Counted from the first letter of the stretch, positions 35,042 to 43,702 are shown. The stretch is DNA of 49,751 bases from Henriciella sp. (GCA_012960415.1 DUBH01000019.1:52959-102709), one strand, 5' to 3'. Numbers and translations are program-made. Notes: generated by a model from the letters alone, not told the origin.

Positions 35042-35476
35042 TCAATCCCGCTTCAGCGGGCGGCGCATGATCGTGCCTGAAAAGTTCAGGCAGGCCTTGC
35101 CGTCGCCCGTGATGAGTCCCCGCACAAATGTCAGATTTCGGCCAGAGCGCAGCACTTCGCCGCGCGCTTCCATATAGGCGCCTTCGGCTGGGCCTGACAG
35201 GAATTCGGACGTAAAGGCGACGGTCACGCCGTATTCGCCCTCCAGCTGTTCGTGCGCGATGGCGAAGAGAGAAAAGTCGGCGAAGGCCATCAGGCAGCCG
35301 CCATGCACGACGCCGCCCTTGTTCATATGTTTGCGTTCTGCCCGGAAGGCTGCGACCGGGCCTTTCTCGTCGACGCGGAAATAGAACGGCCCGGCCGTCT
35401 CGAACTCAAACGGTTCATCTGGCCATGTTGACCAGCCTTTGAACTCTCCGTCATTGCAAACTTCCCCAGTCACCAT
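35042..35476 (-). CDS. PaaI-type hotdog thioesterase
   Basis: 144 residues of hotdog fold. The catalytic loop HMNKGGVVHGGCLMAFADFSLF (about 58-79) is the PaaI/4HBT signature (H-N-x-x-G-x-x-H-G-G), and GSGLR-like LRSGRNLTFVRGLITGDGK follows. It cleaves acyl-CoA thioesters. I chose the ATG at 35474-35476 because AGGAGG stands seven bases upstream; another ATG at 35497 and a longer frame exist. It is divergent from the second acyl-CoA dehydrogenase and convergent with the first. Confidence 0.9.
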   Translation of the reverse strand: MVTGEVCNDGEFKGWSTWPDEPFEFETAGPFYFRVDEKGPVAAFRAERKHMNKGGVVHGGCLMAFADFSLFAIAHEQLEGEYGVTVAFTSEFLSGPAEGAYMEARGEVLRSGRNLTFVRGLITGDGKACLNFSGTIMRRPLKRD

Positions 35477-35613
35477 CCGTTTTCCTCCTGCATTCATGTT
35501 TCCCAGACGTCCTAGACGGGTGAGGGGGCTGCTGCCAAGCGACGCGGGGCTTTCCCTTCGACATGGCCGCCCCCGAGGCCTATGTTGGCGCAAAACCGGA
35601 TGGGAGAATGAAG

Positions 35614-36774
35614 ATGGCTTTTGATGCTGAAATTCGTCAGGCGCTGATTGAGCAGGTTCGCCGTTTCGTGAGCGAGAAATGTATCCCGCTCGAAGGGCAG
35701 GTCGCTGAAAAAGACGAAGTCCCGCAGGAAATCGTCGATGAGATGAAGCAGCTCGGCCTCTTCGGCCTTGCCGTGCCAGAGCAATATGGCGGCCTTGGAC
35801 TCGATATGGAAACTGAGTGCCTCGTCGCGTTCGAGCTCGGCCGCACCTCGCCAGCCTTCCGTTCTGTCGCTGGCACCAATATCGGCATCGGCAGTCAGGC
35901 GCTCGTCCTTTTCGGGACGGATGAGCAGAAGGAAAAATGGCTGCCGGGCATCGCGGCGGGCGACCTAATCTCCAGTTTTGCGCTCACTGAGCCTGAGGCG
36001 GGCTCGGACGCGGGTAGCCTGCGCACCAAGGCGATCCGGGATGGGGACCACTACGTCGTGAACGGGGCCAAGCGCTACATCACCAACGCGAACAAGGCCG
36101 ATCTCTTCACCGTCATGGCGCGGACTGATCCGGACACGCCGGGTGCCAAGGGTGTTTCGGCATTCATTGTCGACCGGAATACGCCCGGCATCACCGTCGG
36201 CAAGCCGGAGAGCAAGATGGGCCAGCAGGGCGCACATGCCTGTGACGTCATCTTTGAAGACGTGCGCGTGCCGGCAGAAAACATGGTCGGCAAGGAAGGC
36301 GAGGGCTTCAAGGTTGCCATGAGCGTGCTCGACAAGGGGCGGCTCCACATTTCCGCCGTCGCAACCGGTGCGTCCGAGCGGCTCATCAAGGAAATGGTCA
36401 ATTACGCGATGGAGCGGGAGCAGTTTGGTCAGCCGATTGCCCAGCACCAGCTGATCCAGGCGATGATGGCTGACAGCCAGGCCGAGACCTATGCGGCGCG
36501 CGCCATGATTCTCGACGCTGCGCGCCGACGCGATGCGGGCGAAAACGTCACCATGCTTGCTTCTTCGACCAAGCTCTTTGCGTGTGAGGCAACGGGGCGC
36601 GTCGCAGATCGCGCCGTCCAGGTCTTCGGCGGGGCTGGCTATATCACCGATTATGGCATTGAACGCTTCTACCGCGATGTGCGACTGTTCCGCCTCTATG
36701 AGGGCACCTCGCAGATTCAGCAGATCGTCATTGCGCGTGAGCTGATGCGGGCGGCAAAGGCTGACCAGCTCTAG
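35614..36774 (+). CDS. Acyl-CoA dehydrogenase (short-chain-like)
   Basis: 386 residues. MAFDAEIRQALIEQVRRFV opens the helical N-domain; SFALTEPEAGSDAGSLRTKA (about 122-140) and YVVNGAKRYITNANKADLFTV are FAD/substrate segments; QVFGGAGYITDYGIERFYRDVRLFRLYEGTSQI closes the C-domain. In this last block the usual catalytic Glu position (T-E-x-P-x-E-R in SCAD) reads T-D-Y-G-I-E-R, so Asp replaces Glu there unless the base is elsewhere. I chose ATG 35614 since GGGAG at 35602-35606 fits it; ATG 35608 is too close. Confidence 0.9.
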   Translation: MAFDAEIRQALIEQVRRFVSEKCIPLEGQVAEKDEVPQEIVDEMKQLGLFGLAVPEQYGGLGLDMETECLVAFELGRTSPAFRSVAGTNIGIGSQALVLFGTDEQKEKWLPGIAAGDLISSFALTEPEAGSDAGSLRTKAIRDGDHYVVNGAKRYITNANKADLFTVMARTDPDTPGAKGVSAFIVDRNTPGITVGKPESKMGQQGAHACDVIFEDVRVPAENMVGKEGEGFKVAMSVLDKGRLHISAVATGASERLIKEMVNYAMEREQFGQPIAQHQLIQAMMADSQAETYAARAMILDAARRRDAGENVTMLASSTKLFACEATGRVADRAVQVFGGAGYITDYGIERFYRDVRLFRLYEGTSQIQQIVIARELMRAAKADQL

Positions 36775-36808
36775 GCAGGGTAAGTGGCGCGGGAAGGAAG
36801 CGGACACA

Positions 36809-38047
36809 ATGACAGAGAATGAAGATGGGATTCAGGCGTCTGACGTCGGCCTGAATGAAGAGCGGCTGAAGCGAATTCCCGAATTCTTCGCCGACAATTA
36901 TCTCGACACGGGAAAGCTGCCTTGTGTAGCGACTCTGATCTCCCGTAACGGACAGATCGTGCACGAAGCTTATCGTGGCCGCGATGAGCTCGATGGCGGC
37001 GATCCGATCGGGCCTGACACTATCTTCCGGATCTATTCGATGACCAAACCGATCACGTCGGTTGCGGCCATGATGCTGTTCGAAGAGAGCAAGATCCGGC
37101 TCGATCATCCGGTCCACAACTACATCCCTGAATTTGCCGATACCGAAATGTGGGTGAAGGGAACGGTCGATGATTATGAGACCCGAAAACCGCTGCGCCC
37201 GATGGAGATACGTGACCTCTTCACTCACACATCAGGGCTGACCTATGGCTTCCTGATGCAGCATGAGGTCGATGCCCTCTATCGGCGTGAGAAGATTGCA
37301 CGCCCTGATGAGAGCCTCGAAGAGATGTGCAAGCGGCTCGCAAAGCTGCCGCTTCTCTTCTCGCCCGGCACGCGTTGGAACTACAGCCATTCCACTGACG
37401 TGCTCGGTCGCGTGGTCGAAGTTGCTTCAGGAATGAAGCTCGACGAATTCTTCCGTGAACGGATCTTCGGGCCGCTGGGCATGGTCGATACCGACTTCTT
37501 CGTGCCGAAAGAGAAGATCCATCGTCTCATGGCTTGCTATTCTCGCGACCCGCAGACAGGCAAGATCAGCGAGAGCGATGGCAAGGGTGAGGCCTCGCGT
37601 GCCTATCGCCACCAGCCGCCGCTTCTCAATGCGGGCGGTGGGCTCGTCTCCACATTGCGTGACTATCACCAGTTCTGCCTGATGCTCCTTCACGGCGGCG
37701 CGCTTCACGGCACGCGGCTGCTGAGCCCCAAAACGGTTGAGTTCATGCGCATGAACCACCTGCCGGACAATCGCACGATCAAGCAGATGGGCGACAAGAC
37801 CTTCTCTGAGGCTCGCATGGAAGGCAACGGCTTCGGCCTTGGTGGCAGCACGATCGTCAATGTCGCCGATTCCATGCAGCCGGGCTCGGTTGGAACGTTT
37901 AGCTGGGGTGGCCTCGCCAACACTTTCTTCTGGATCGACTATGAAGAAGAGATGATCGCTATCCAGGCGACGCAGATGATCCCTTCGGGCTGTTATCCGC
38001 TTCGTCCGCAGTTCCAGCAGCTTGCCTACGCAGCCATCGAGTGGTGA
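36809..38047 (+). CDS. EstB-like serine hydrolase (class C beta-lactamase family)
   Basis: 412 residues. Ser77-Met-Thr-Lys80 (RIYSMTKP) is the S-x-x-K nucleophile motif, and Tyr192-Ser-His194 (WNYSHSTDVLG) is the Y-x-N/H motif. These belong to beta-lactamase-related esterases and transpeptidase-like hydrolases. There is no signal peptide, so it likely acts in the cytoplasm as an esterase rather than a resistance enzyme. It follows the acyl-CoA dehydrogenase by 34 bases and overlaps the DUF3253 start, suggesting one transcript. Substrate unknown. Confidence 0.9.
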   Translation: MTENEDGIQASDVGLNEERLKRIPEFFADNYLDTGKLPCVATLISRNGQIVHEAYRGRDELDGGDPIGPDTIFRIYSMTKPITSVAAMMLFEESKIRLDHPVHNYIPEFADTEMWVKGTVDDYETRKPLRPMEIRDLFTHTSGLTYGFLMQHEVDALYRREKIARPDESLEEMCKRLAKLPLLFSPGTRWNYSHSTDVLGRVVEVASGMKLDEFFRERIFGPLGMVDTDFFVPKEKIHRLMACYSRDPQTGKISESDGKGEASRAYRHQPPLLNAGGGLVSTLRDYHQFCLMLLHGGALHGTRLLSPKTVEFMRMNHLPDNRTIKQMGDKTFSEARMEGNGFGLGGSTIVNVADSMQPGSVGTFSWGGLANTFFWIDYEEEMIAIQATQMIPSGCYPLRPQFQQLAYAAIEW

Positions 38048-38319
38048 GCGAGGAAGACCGCAAGCGGCGCCAGAAAGCCTCGCTCGATGAGCTGATCGTG
38101 GAACTCGTGTCTGAGCGCGGCGTCGACAAGACCGTCTGCCCGTCTGAAGTCGCGCGCGCCAAACGCGACGAGAATTGGCAGCAGCTCATGGGCGAAATCC
38201 GCGTACGTGCGGTGAAACTCGCAGATGCAGGTCAAATCGCGATCTACAGAAAAGGAAAGCCGGTAGACCCCCATGACTTTAAGGGTGTCTACCGGCTCGG
38301 TCTTCCGGGTTCGGAATAA
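38044..38319 (+). CDS. DUF3253 small protein
   Basis: 91 residues. GTG at 38044-38046 overlaps the upstream TGA stop (GTGA); a second GTG at 38041 is also in frame. It shows LDELIVELVSERGVDKTVCPSEVARA (winged-helix-like) and ends GKPVDPHDFKGVYRLGLP, which is the DUF3253 signature. A nucleic-acid role is possible from the winged-helix resemblance but unproven. A near-perfect inverted repeat (38259-38296) lies in its last codons. It is convergent with the enoyl-CoA hydratase, seven bases apart. Confidence 0.82.
   Translation: MSEEDRKRRQKASLDELIVELVSERGVDKTVCPSEVARAKRDENWQQLMGEIRVRAVKLADAGQIAIYRKGKPVDPHDFKGVYRLGLPGSE
38259..38296. repeat. Strong inverted repeat within the end of the DUF3253 gene
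   Basis: GCCGGTAGACCCCC (38259-38272) and GGGTGTCTACCGGC (38283-38296) are complementary at 13 of 14 positions around a 10-base loop. The hairpin lies 20-60 bases before the convergent stops of DUF3253 and the hydratase. It also encodes the conserved GKPVDPHDFKGVYRLG block, so the repeat may partly be a by-product of the protein sequence. Confidence 0.7.
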
Positions 38320-38326
38320 TGCCCGC

Positions 38327-39115
38327 TTAGGCTTTCTTGAAATCTGCCGGGCGCTTTTCGAGGAAGGCTTTCACGCCTTCTGCAAAGTCCGGTGAGCGGC
38401 CAGCCGTGCGCTGTGCAAAGCGTTCGGCCTGAAGCTGGGCGTCAAAGTCATTGTCTTCCGCCTGCCAGATCAGGTCGCGGATCAAGGCCAGCGCCGTGGT
38501 CGGACCATCGGCAAGCTGCTTGGCGTATTTCTTGGCTTCGTCGAGCAGGCTGTCATCCGAAACGACACGGTTCACAAGACCCCATTCCAGCGCTTGGGCG
38601 GCCGGGATCTTTTCGCCGAACAGCGTCATCTCCATGGCGCGGGCGCGGCCAATGGCGCGGGTGAGGAGATAGGTCGAGCCACCATCAGGCACGAGGCCGA
38701 TGCGGCGGAAGGCCTGGAGGAAATAGGCGCTTTCGGCTGCGACGATGAAGTCGCCAGCGAGCGCGATGGAGCAGCCAACGCCAGCCGCCGCGCCATTCAC
38801 AGCCGTGATGACCGGATGTGGGTGGGTGCGGATCGCCTTGATAAAAGGATTATAGATGCGGTCCAGCTCGCGGCCTGCATCTGGCTTACGCTCAGACTTG
38901 CCGCCGCCCATATTGCCAGAGAGGTTCGCGCCAGAACAGAAGCCGCGGCCATTACCCGTGATGATCGTGCAGCGTGCCGCATCACCAGCTTTTTCGAGCG
39001 CCAGGCTCAGCTCGTCGACGGTGTCGACACCGGCAGCATTCATGGTCTTTGGATCGTTGAACGCGATGATCGCGATATCGTCCTGGACCTCGTAAGTGAT
39101 CTTCTCAAAGCTCAT
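38327..39115 (-). CDS. Enoyl-CoA hydratase/isomerase family protein (PaaG-like)
   Basis: 262 residues of crotonase fold. GRGFCSGANLSG (about 59-70) forms the first oxyanion-hole part; VITAVNGAAAGVGCSIALAGDFIVAAESA (about 100-130) the second; FRRIGLVPDGGSTYLLTRAIGRARAMEMTLFGEKI (about 134-168) carries an Asp in the PDGG segment but not the E-E pair of true hydratases. This pattern is nearer to PaaG/PaaB-like isomerases. The ATG at 39113-39115 follows GGAGGAAGAG. Divergent from the aldehyde dehydrogenase, 141 bases apart. Confidence 0.9.
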   Translation of the reverse strand: MSFEKITYEVQDDIAIIAFNDPKTMNAAGVDTVDELSLALEKAGDAARCTIITGNGRGFCSGANLSGNMGGGKSERKPDAGRELDRIYNPFIKAIRTHPHPVITAVNGAAAGVGCSIALAGDFIVAAESAYFLQAFRRIGLVPDGGSTYLLTRAIGRARAMEMTLFGEKIPAAQALEWGLVNRVVSDDSLLDEAKKYAKQLADGPTTALALIRDLIWQAEDNDFDAQLQAERFAQRTAGRSPDFAEGVKAFLEKRPADFKKA

Positions 39116-39256
39116 CGCAGCTCTTCCTCCTGTGAGATTTGGAGGCGACTGTAGCGTGCTGCGATGGTGGCAAAAACCGTGACGCCGGGGCAATCTTTGG
39201 ATTGGGCGCTAATTCCGGTACACTGCGCTCTAATCATATGGGTTTAGGAGGAAATC

Positions 39257-40690
39257 ATGGCACTTGAAGGCGGACCAGGCGAACTCGGTACAATCCTCGC
39301 AAAACAGAAAGCCGCGCACCTGCGCGATGGCATTCCGTCGGTCGAAAAGCGGATCGACTGGCTGGATCGCTCCATCGATCTTCTGGCGACCCATGGTGAC
39401 AAGCTGAACGAAGCGATGCGCGAAGACTTCGGCCATCGCTCCATGGACCAGTCCAACTTCACAGATATCGCGGGCTCCATTGGCGCGCTGAAGCACGCCA
39501 AGAAGCATGTGAAAACCTGGATGAAGCCAGAGAAGCGTTCGACTGACTTTCCGCTCGGCCTCTTCGGTGCGAAAGCGCGTATCCAGTATCAGCCAAAAGG
39601 CGTGATTGGCGTGATCAGCCCCTGGAACTTCCCGGTGAACCTCACCTTCACGCCGCTCGCTGGCGTTTTCGCGGCTGGCAACCGCACCATGATCAAGCCT
39701 TCTGAGTTCACAGAGCGCACGTCCGAGCTCATGAAACAGCTTTTTGCCGAGTATTACTCGGAAGAAGAAGTTGCCGTGGTGACCGGCGGGCCGGACGTGG
39801 GTGCGGCTTTCTCCAAGCTCGCTTTCGACCACCTCCTCTTCACTGGCGCGACCTCCATCGCCTACCACGTAATGCGCGCGGCTGCCGATAATCTCGTGCC
39901 TCTCACGCTAGAGCTGGGCGGCAAGTCACCGGTCATTCTCGGCGAATCGGCAGATCTCGAAAAGGCCGCCAAACGCATCATGGCGGGCAAGACACTCAAT
40001 GCCGGCCAGATCTGCCTTGCGCCGGACTATGCCTTTGTACCGAAGGACAAGACGCAGGACTTCATCAAGGCCGCCAGCGCTTCGGTGCAGAGCATGTTCC
40101 CGTCGGGCGTAAAGGACAATGATGACTACACCTCCGTCATCAACCAGCGTCACTTTGAGCGTCTGAACAGCTATATCGACGATGCCCGCTCTAAAGGCGC
40201 AGAGATCGTGGACCTCAACCCGCAGCAGGAAGACCTGACCCAGCAACCGCATCACAAGATTGCGCCGACCATCATTGTCGATCCGACCGACGACATGAAA
40301 GTCATGCAGGATGAAATCTTTGGTCCGATCCTTCCGATCAAGACCTACGGCTCCACACAGGAAGCCGTCGATTACATCAACGCGCATCCGCGCCCGCTCG
40401 GCCTTTACTATTTCGGCCAGGACGCAGATGAGCGCGAGCATGTCCTGAACAATACAACTTCAGGCGGCGTCACCGTGAACGACGTCATCTTCCACGTCGC
40501 TCAGGAAGACCTCCCGTTTGGCGGTGTTGGGCCGTCCGGCATGGGCAGTTATCACGGTGTCGATGGCTTCCGTGAGTTCAGCCACCGCAAGTCGGTCTAC
40601 ACGCAGGTCGGCCCGGATCTGATGGCGATTGCGCGCCCGCCATATGGCGAGAAGTACCGCAAACTGGTCGCCGGAAGGCTCAAGAAATAG
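39257..40690 (+). CDS. calB: Coniferyl-aldehyde-dehydrogenase-like aldehyde dehydrogenase
   Basis: 477 residues of the ALDH superfamily. ISPWNFPVNLTFTPLAGVFAAGNRTMIKPSE (about 120-150) is the NAD site; LTLELGGKSP (about 217-226) contains the general base Glu219; NAGQICLAPDYAFVP (248-262) holds the nucleophile Cys253. The QICLAPDYAFVP segment and short C-terminal end are typical of the CalB group. Aromatic or fatty aldehydes are both possible substrates. The start follows TAGGAGGAAATC. It ends in a good terminator. Confidence 0.9.
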   Translation: MALEGGPGELGTILAKQKAAHLRDGIPSVEKRIDWLDRSIDLLATHGDKLNEAMREDFGHRSMDQSNFTDIAGSIGALKHAKKHVKTWMKPEKRSTDFPLGLFGAKARIQYQPKGVIGVISPWNFPVNLTFTPLAGVFAAGNRTMIKPSEFTERTSELMKQLFAEYYSEEEVAVVTGGPDVGAAFSKLAFDHLLFTGATSIAYHVMRAAADNLVPLTLELGGKSPVILGESADLEKAAKRIMAGKTLNAGQICLAPDYAFVPKDKTQDFIKAASASVQSMFPSGVKDNDDYTSVINQRHFERLNSYIDDARSKGAEIVDLNPQQEDLTQQPHHKIAPTIIVDPTDDMKVMQDEIFGPILPIKTYGSTQEAVDYINAHPRPLGLYYFGQDADEREHVLNNTTSGGVTVNDVIFHVAQEDLPFGGVGPSGMGSYHGVDGFREFSHRKSVYTQVGPDLMAIARPPYGEKYRKLVAGRLKK

Positions 40691-40722
40691 GCGGCGCGAA
40701 AGCGCGTGCCTTGAGCAGAGAT

Positions 40723-40752
40723 GGGCCGGAACGATAGTTTCGGCCCTTTTTT
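40723..40752 (+). terminator. Rho-independent terminator after the aldehyde dehydrogenase gene
   Basis: GGGCCG (40723-40728) pairs with CGGCCC (40741-40746). The stem extends inward through GAAC/GTTT around a GATA loop, giving ten pairs, and six T residues follow. It lies 33 bases after the stop at 40690. Confidence 0.92.
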
Positions 40753-40790
40753 GCGCGCACAGGTAGATTCACTATTTTATTTTCCGCTGG

Positions 40791-41939
40791 ATGTTGTTCT
40801 ATCTCGCGGGACTGGCAAGAGGACCTCGCCGCTTGGAGAACAATCGAGAGAAAATCCAGCTCGCTGTGCTCGATCAGCTCGGGGAGGGCATCATCCTTGC
40901 CGACAAGGATGGCAAGATCGTCACGGTCAATCGCGCAGCTGAAGTCATCCACGGCCGAAGCAAGCTGGACGTGGAGCCAGATGATTACAGCGAGAGCTAC
41001 CAGTTGCTGACGCTCGACGAGGACCCCTATCCGCCCGAGAAGCTGCCGCTCACTCTCGCGGTCAAAGAGGCCCGGACAGTCACCGATGTACCATGGAAGA
41101 TCCGACGCCCGGATGGCTCGATCGTGATTGCCGTTGGCACAGCGCGGCCAGTCTTTGGCAAGGATGGAAGCCAGATCGCTTCGGTCCTGACAATGCGCGA
41201 CGAGACCGCCCGTTATCACGCCGAGCACAAGCTTAAGGATGCGCTCGAGGTGAAGGAAACGCTGCTCTACGAGGTCAACCACCGCGTCAGGAACAGCCTA
41301 CAGGTCGTCTCCTCGCTCGTCGCGATGCACATGCGCACGGTCGAGGATGCGGACGCCCGCGAAGCGCTTGACGCCGCACGCCGCCGCATCGACGTCATCA
41401 CCGCCACTCATCGCAGCCTCTACGAACTTGGGACCCATGACTGGGTGGATTGTTCGTATCTTCTGCCGGACCTCTGCAAGCAGATCGTCGACACCTTTTC
41501 TGCCAAGCAGAATATCGTCCTGAAGACCCGCAAGACGGGTGTGGTCGTGCTCGCGGTGAGCCAGGCCGTCTCGCTCTGTCTCGCCGTGACCGAACTCATG
41601 ATCAATGCCTGCAAGTACGCCTTCAAGGGGCGCGCAGCCGGTCGCATCAATCTCGTCATGGAATGCTGTGACGATGACCGGGTGACGGTCAGTGTCACTG
41701 ATGACGGCGTGGGCATCGAGGAAACAGATAGCAATGGCCGAAAGGGCATCGGCTCGATGATCGTGTCCAGCCTGACCCACAGCCTCAACGCGACGGTGGA
41801 GCGGGAAACCGGCCCGCTCGGCACGACGTTCACGATCAGCTTTGTGCGGGTCGAAGAGGGCAATCGCACTGCGCTCGGACTTCCATCCTCACCGCAGAAC
41901 GATCCCCTCGGTCACTGGCAGAAGAACCGGCTGGCGTAA
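40791..41939 (+). CDS. PAS sensor histidine kinase, HisKA_2 type
   Basis: 382 residues. A PAS domain (about 22-140: LDQLGEGIILADKDGKIVTVNRAAEVI) is followed by a HisKA_2 dimer domain with phospho-acceptor His164 in LLYEVNHRVRNSLQVVSSL. An ATPase domain then follows (about 235-360: AVTELMINACKYAFKG N-box; VTDDGVGIEE G1 box; KGIGSMIVSSL G2 box). It has no membrane helix, so it is cytoplasmic. The PAS lacks the LOV flavin-Cys motif. No response regulator gene is adjacent, so it is an orphan. The ATG at 40791 has no strong ribosome site; a later start is possible. Confidence 0.88.
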   Translation: MLFYLAGLARGPRRLENNREKIQLAVLDQLGEGIILADKDGKIVTVNRAAEVIHGRSKLDVEPDDYSESYQLLTLDEDPYPPEKLPLTLAVKEARTVTDVPWKIRRPDGSIVIAVGTARPVFGKDGSQIASVLTMRDETARYHAEHKLKDALEVKETLLYEVNHRVRNSLQVVSSLVAMHMRTVEDADAREALDAARRRIDVITATHRSLYELGTHDWVDCSYLLPDLCKQIVDTFSAKQNIVLKTRKTGVVVLAVSQAVSLCLAVTELMINACKYAFKGRAAGRINLVMECCDDDRVTVSVTDDGVGIEETDSNGRKGIGSMIVSSLTHSLNATVERETGPLGTTFTISFVRVEEGNRTALGLPSSPQNDPLGHWQKNRLA

Positions 41940-41949
41940 CGCTGTTTCG

Positions 41950-43485
41950 CTAGCGCTTCAGGAAGTCCGGAACATCGTCGCCGAACCCGCGCACGCCGTC
42001 AGAGGCGGGCTGAAGCTTGTCGGACTTGTCAGACTTGTTCGAACGCCCACCGCGCGATGATGATCTGGAATTGCGCGGCTTTGCGTCCTTTGCAGGCCGC
42101 TCATCCTTGCGCTCTTCCTTCTTCGCGCTCTTCTTTTCAGGCGTGTCATTGGTCTTGGCTTCCTGCTTTTCAGGAGCGCTTTCATTGGATGACGCCTTGT
42201 CGCCGCCACGCGAGCGACCACGTCCGCCGCTGCTGCGACCACCACGTCCACCGCCGCTGTCGCGGCTTCTGCCACGCCCGCGTCCACGACCACCTGCATC
42301 TTCCGGTAGATTCTCGATCTCTTCAGCAAGACCTGGCACGTCGAGGACTTTGACCTCCTGGTCGATCATTCTCAGGACGCCTTCCCAGGACTTTTCATCT
42401 TCCGGTGTGACGATGGTTACGCTCTCGCCCTTGCGGCCAGCACGGCCCGTACGGCCGATACGGTGGACATAGTCCTCATCCTTCGGCGGCGGGGCATAGT
42501 TGAAGACATGGCTCACATCCGGCACGTCGAGACCGCGTGCGGCAACGTCAGAGGCCACGAGCAGTTTCAGGTCGCCATCGCGGAAACGGTCCAGCGTCTG
42601 CGTGCGGTAGGCTTGCGGCAGGTCGCCATGGATCGCGGCAGCATCAAAGCCATGCTTGTTCAGCGATTTGACAACAATATCGACATTTCGCTTGCGGTTA
42701 CAGAAGACGATCCCGTTCTTCACCTCACGCGACTCGATAATGCGGCGCAGCGCCGTGCGCTTCGCCTTGTCGTCATTGCGCGACAGCTTGACCACAAATT
42801 GCGTGATCGTTTCCGCCGTCTGGGCCTGACGTGCGACCTCGATCTTCATCGGGTCCTTCTGGAAGCGCTGGGCCAGCTTGTTGATCTCTGGCGGCATCGT
42901 TGCCGAGAACAGCAGCGTCTGGCGGCGCGGCGGCAGCAGGGCGCAAATCTTTTCGATATCTGGAATGAAGCCCATATCGAGCATCCGGTCGGCCTCGTCG
43001 ATGACCAGAATCTCAACTCCGGTGAGCAGGATCTTGCCGCGCTCGAACTGGTCGATCAGTCGGCCAGGCGTCGCGATCAGCACGTCGACGCCGCGCATCA
43101 GCTTCTGTTCCTGCTCCTTGAACGATACGCCGCCGATCAGCAGGGCCATTTCAAGCTTCAGGTTCTTGCCATACTTCTCGAAGTTCTCAGCGACCTGCGC
43201 GGCCAGCTCACGTGTCGGCGCAAGGATCAGCGTACGCGGCATGCGGGCGCGGGCGCGGCCACGTTCCAGACGGTGGATCATCGGCAGCACGAATGCGGCC
43301 GTTTTGCCCGTGCCGGTCTGTGCAATGCCGGTTACATCACCGCCAAGGATAACCTGCGGGATGGCCTTCGCCTGGATCGGCGTTGGCGTGTCATAGCCGG
43401 CTTCTTCAATGGCTTGCAGGATTTTGGGACCAAGGCCGAGGGCAGCAAAGGTCGTCTTCGGGATTTCGTTTTCGGTGTCAGTCAA
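41950..43485 (-). CDS. rhlE: DEAD-box RNA helicase with long basic C-terminal tail (RhlE-like)
   Basis: 511 residues, starting with TTG at 43483-43485 (MTDTENEIPKTTFAALGLG). The Q motif is TPTPIQAKAIPQV (about 34-46), motif I is AQTGTGKT (about 58-65), motif II is DEADRMLDMGF (about 157-167), and motif III is SAT. Motif VI is in HRIGRTGRAGRKGE (about 330-343). Residues 395-500 form a long low-complexity tail rich in Arg-Gly, then Lys-Glu, then Ser-Arg repeats (GGRGRGRGRSRDSGGG), probably RNA-binding. It unwinds RNA, for example in ribosome assembly or cold. Convergent with the kinase, ten bases apart. Confidence 0.92.
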   Translation of the reverse strand: MTDTENEIPKTTFAALGLGPKILQAIEEAGYDTPTPIQAKAIPQVILGGDVTGIAQTGTGKTAAFVLPMIHRLERGRARARMPRTLILAPTRELAAQVAENFEKYGKNLKLEMALLIGGVSFKEQEQKLMRGVDVLIATPGRLIDQFERGKILLTGVEILVIDEADRMLDMGFIPDIEKICALLPPRRQTLLFSATMPPEINKLAQRFQKDPMKIEVARQAQTAETITQFVVKLSRNDDKAKRTALRRIIESREVKNGIVFCNRKRNVDIVVKSLNKHGFDAAAIHGDLPQAYRTQTLDRFRDGDLKLLVASDVAARGLDVPDVSHVFNYAPPPKDEDYVHRIGRTGRAGRKGESVTIVTPEDEKSWEGVLRMIDQEVKVLDVPGLAEEIENLPEDAGGRGRGRGRSRDSGGGRGGRSSGGRGRSRGGDKASSNESAPEKQEAKTNDTPEKKSAKKEERKDERPAKDAKPRNSRSSSRGGRSNKSDKSDKLQPASDGVRGFGDDVPDFLKR

Positions 43486-43647
43486 ATTTTGTCTCTTTTC
43501 CGGAGATTGGATGAATTACGCTCGGGGTGGGAGCCGTCCGTATGACGGCCATGGACCGGGCGCTTATCCTTGCCCGGAAGAACATATGGCGCCGCAATAG
43601 CCGAATTTCCGCGGGTGCGAAAGGGTCTGCGTGTCGCGCAAAAGAAT

Positions 43648-43676
43648 TGGCCCGCTTCCAAGGTGGAAGCGGGCCA
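43648..43676 (-). terminator. Terminator after sodB
   Basis: TGGCCCGCTTCC (43648-43659) and GGAAGCGGGCCA (43665-43676) form a perfect 12-bp stem with a five-base loop. On the minus strand it is followed by AATTCTTTT. It is 27 bases downstream of the sodB stop. Confidence 0.9.
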
Positions 43677-43702
43677 TTCAAATACTGTCGATACAATATC
43701 GA

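Noticed and set aside
42463-43545. 360-codon plus-strand frame across the helicase gene
   Set aside because: It is antisense to the DEAD-box motifs, has no recognisable domain, and codes mainly for Arg, Asp and Leu repeats.
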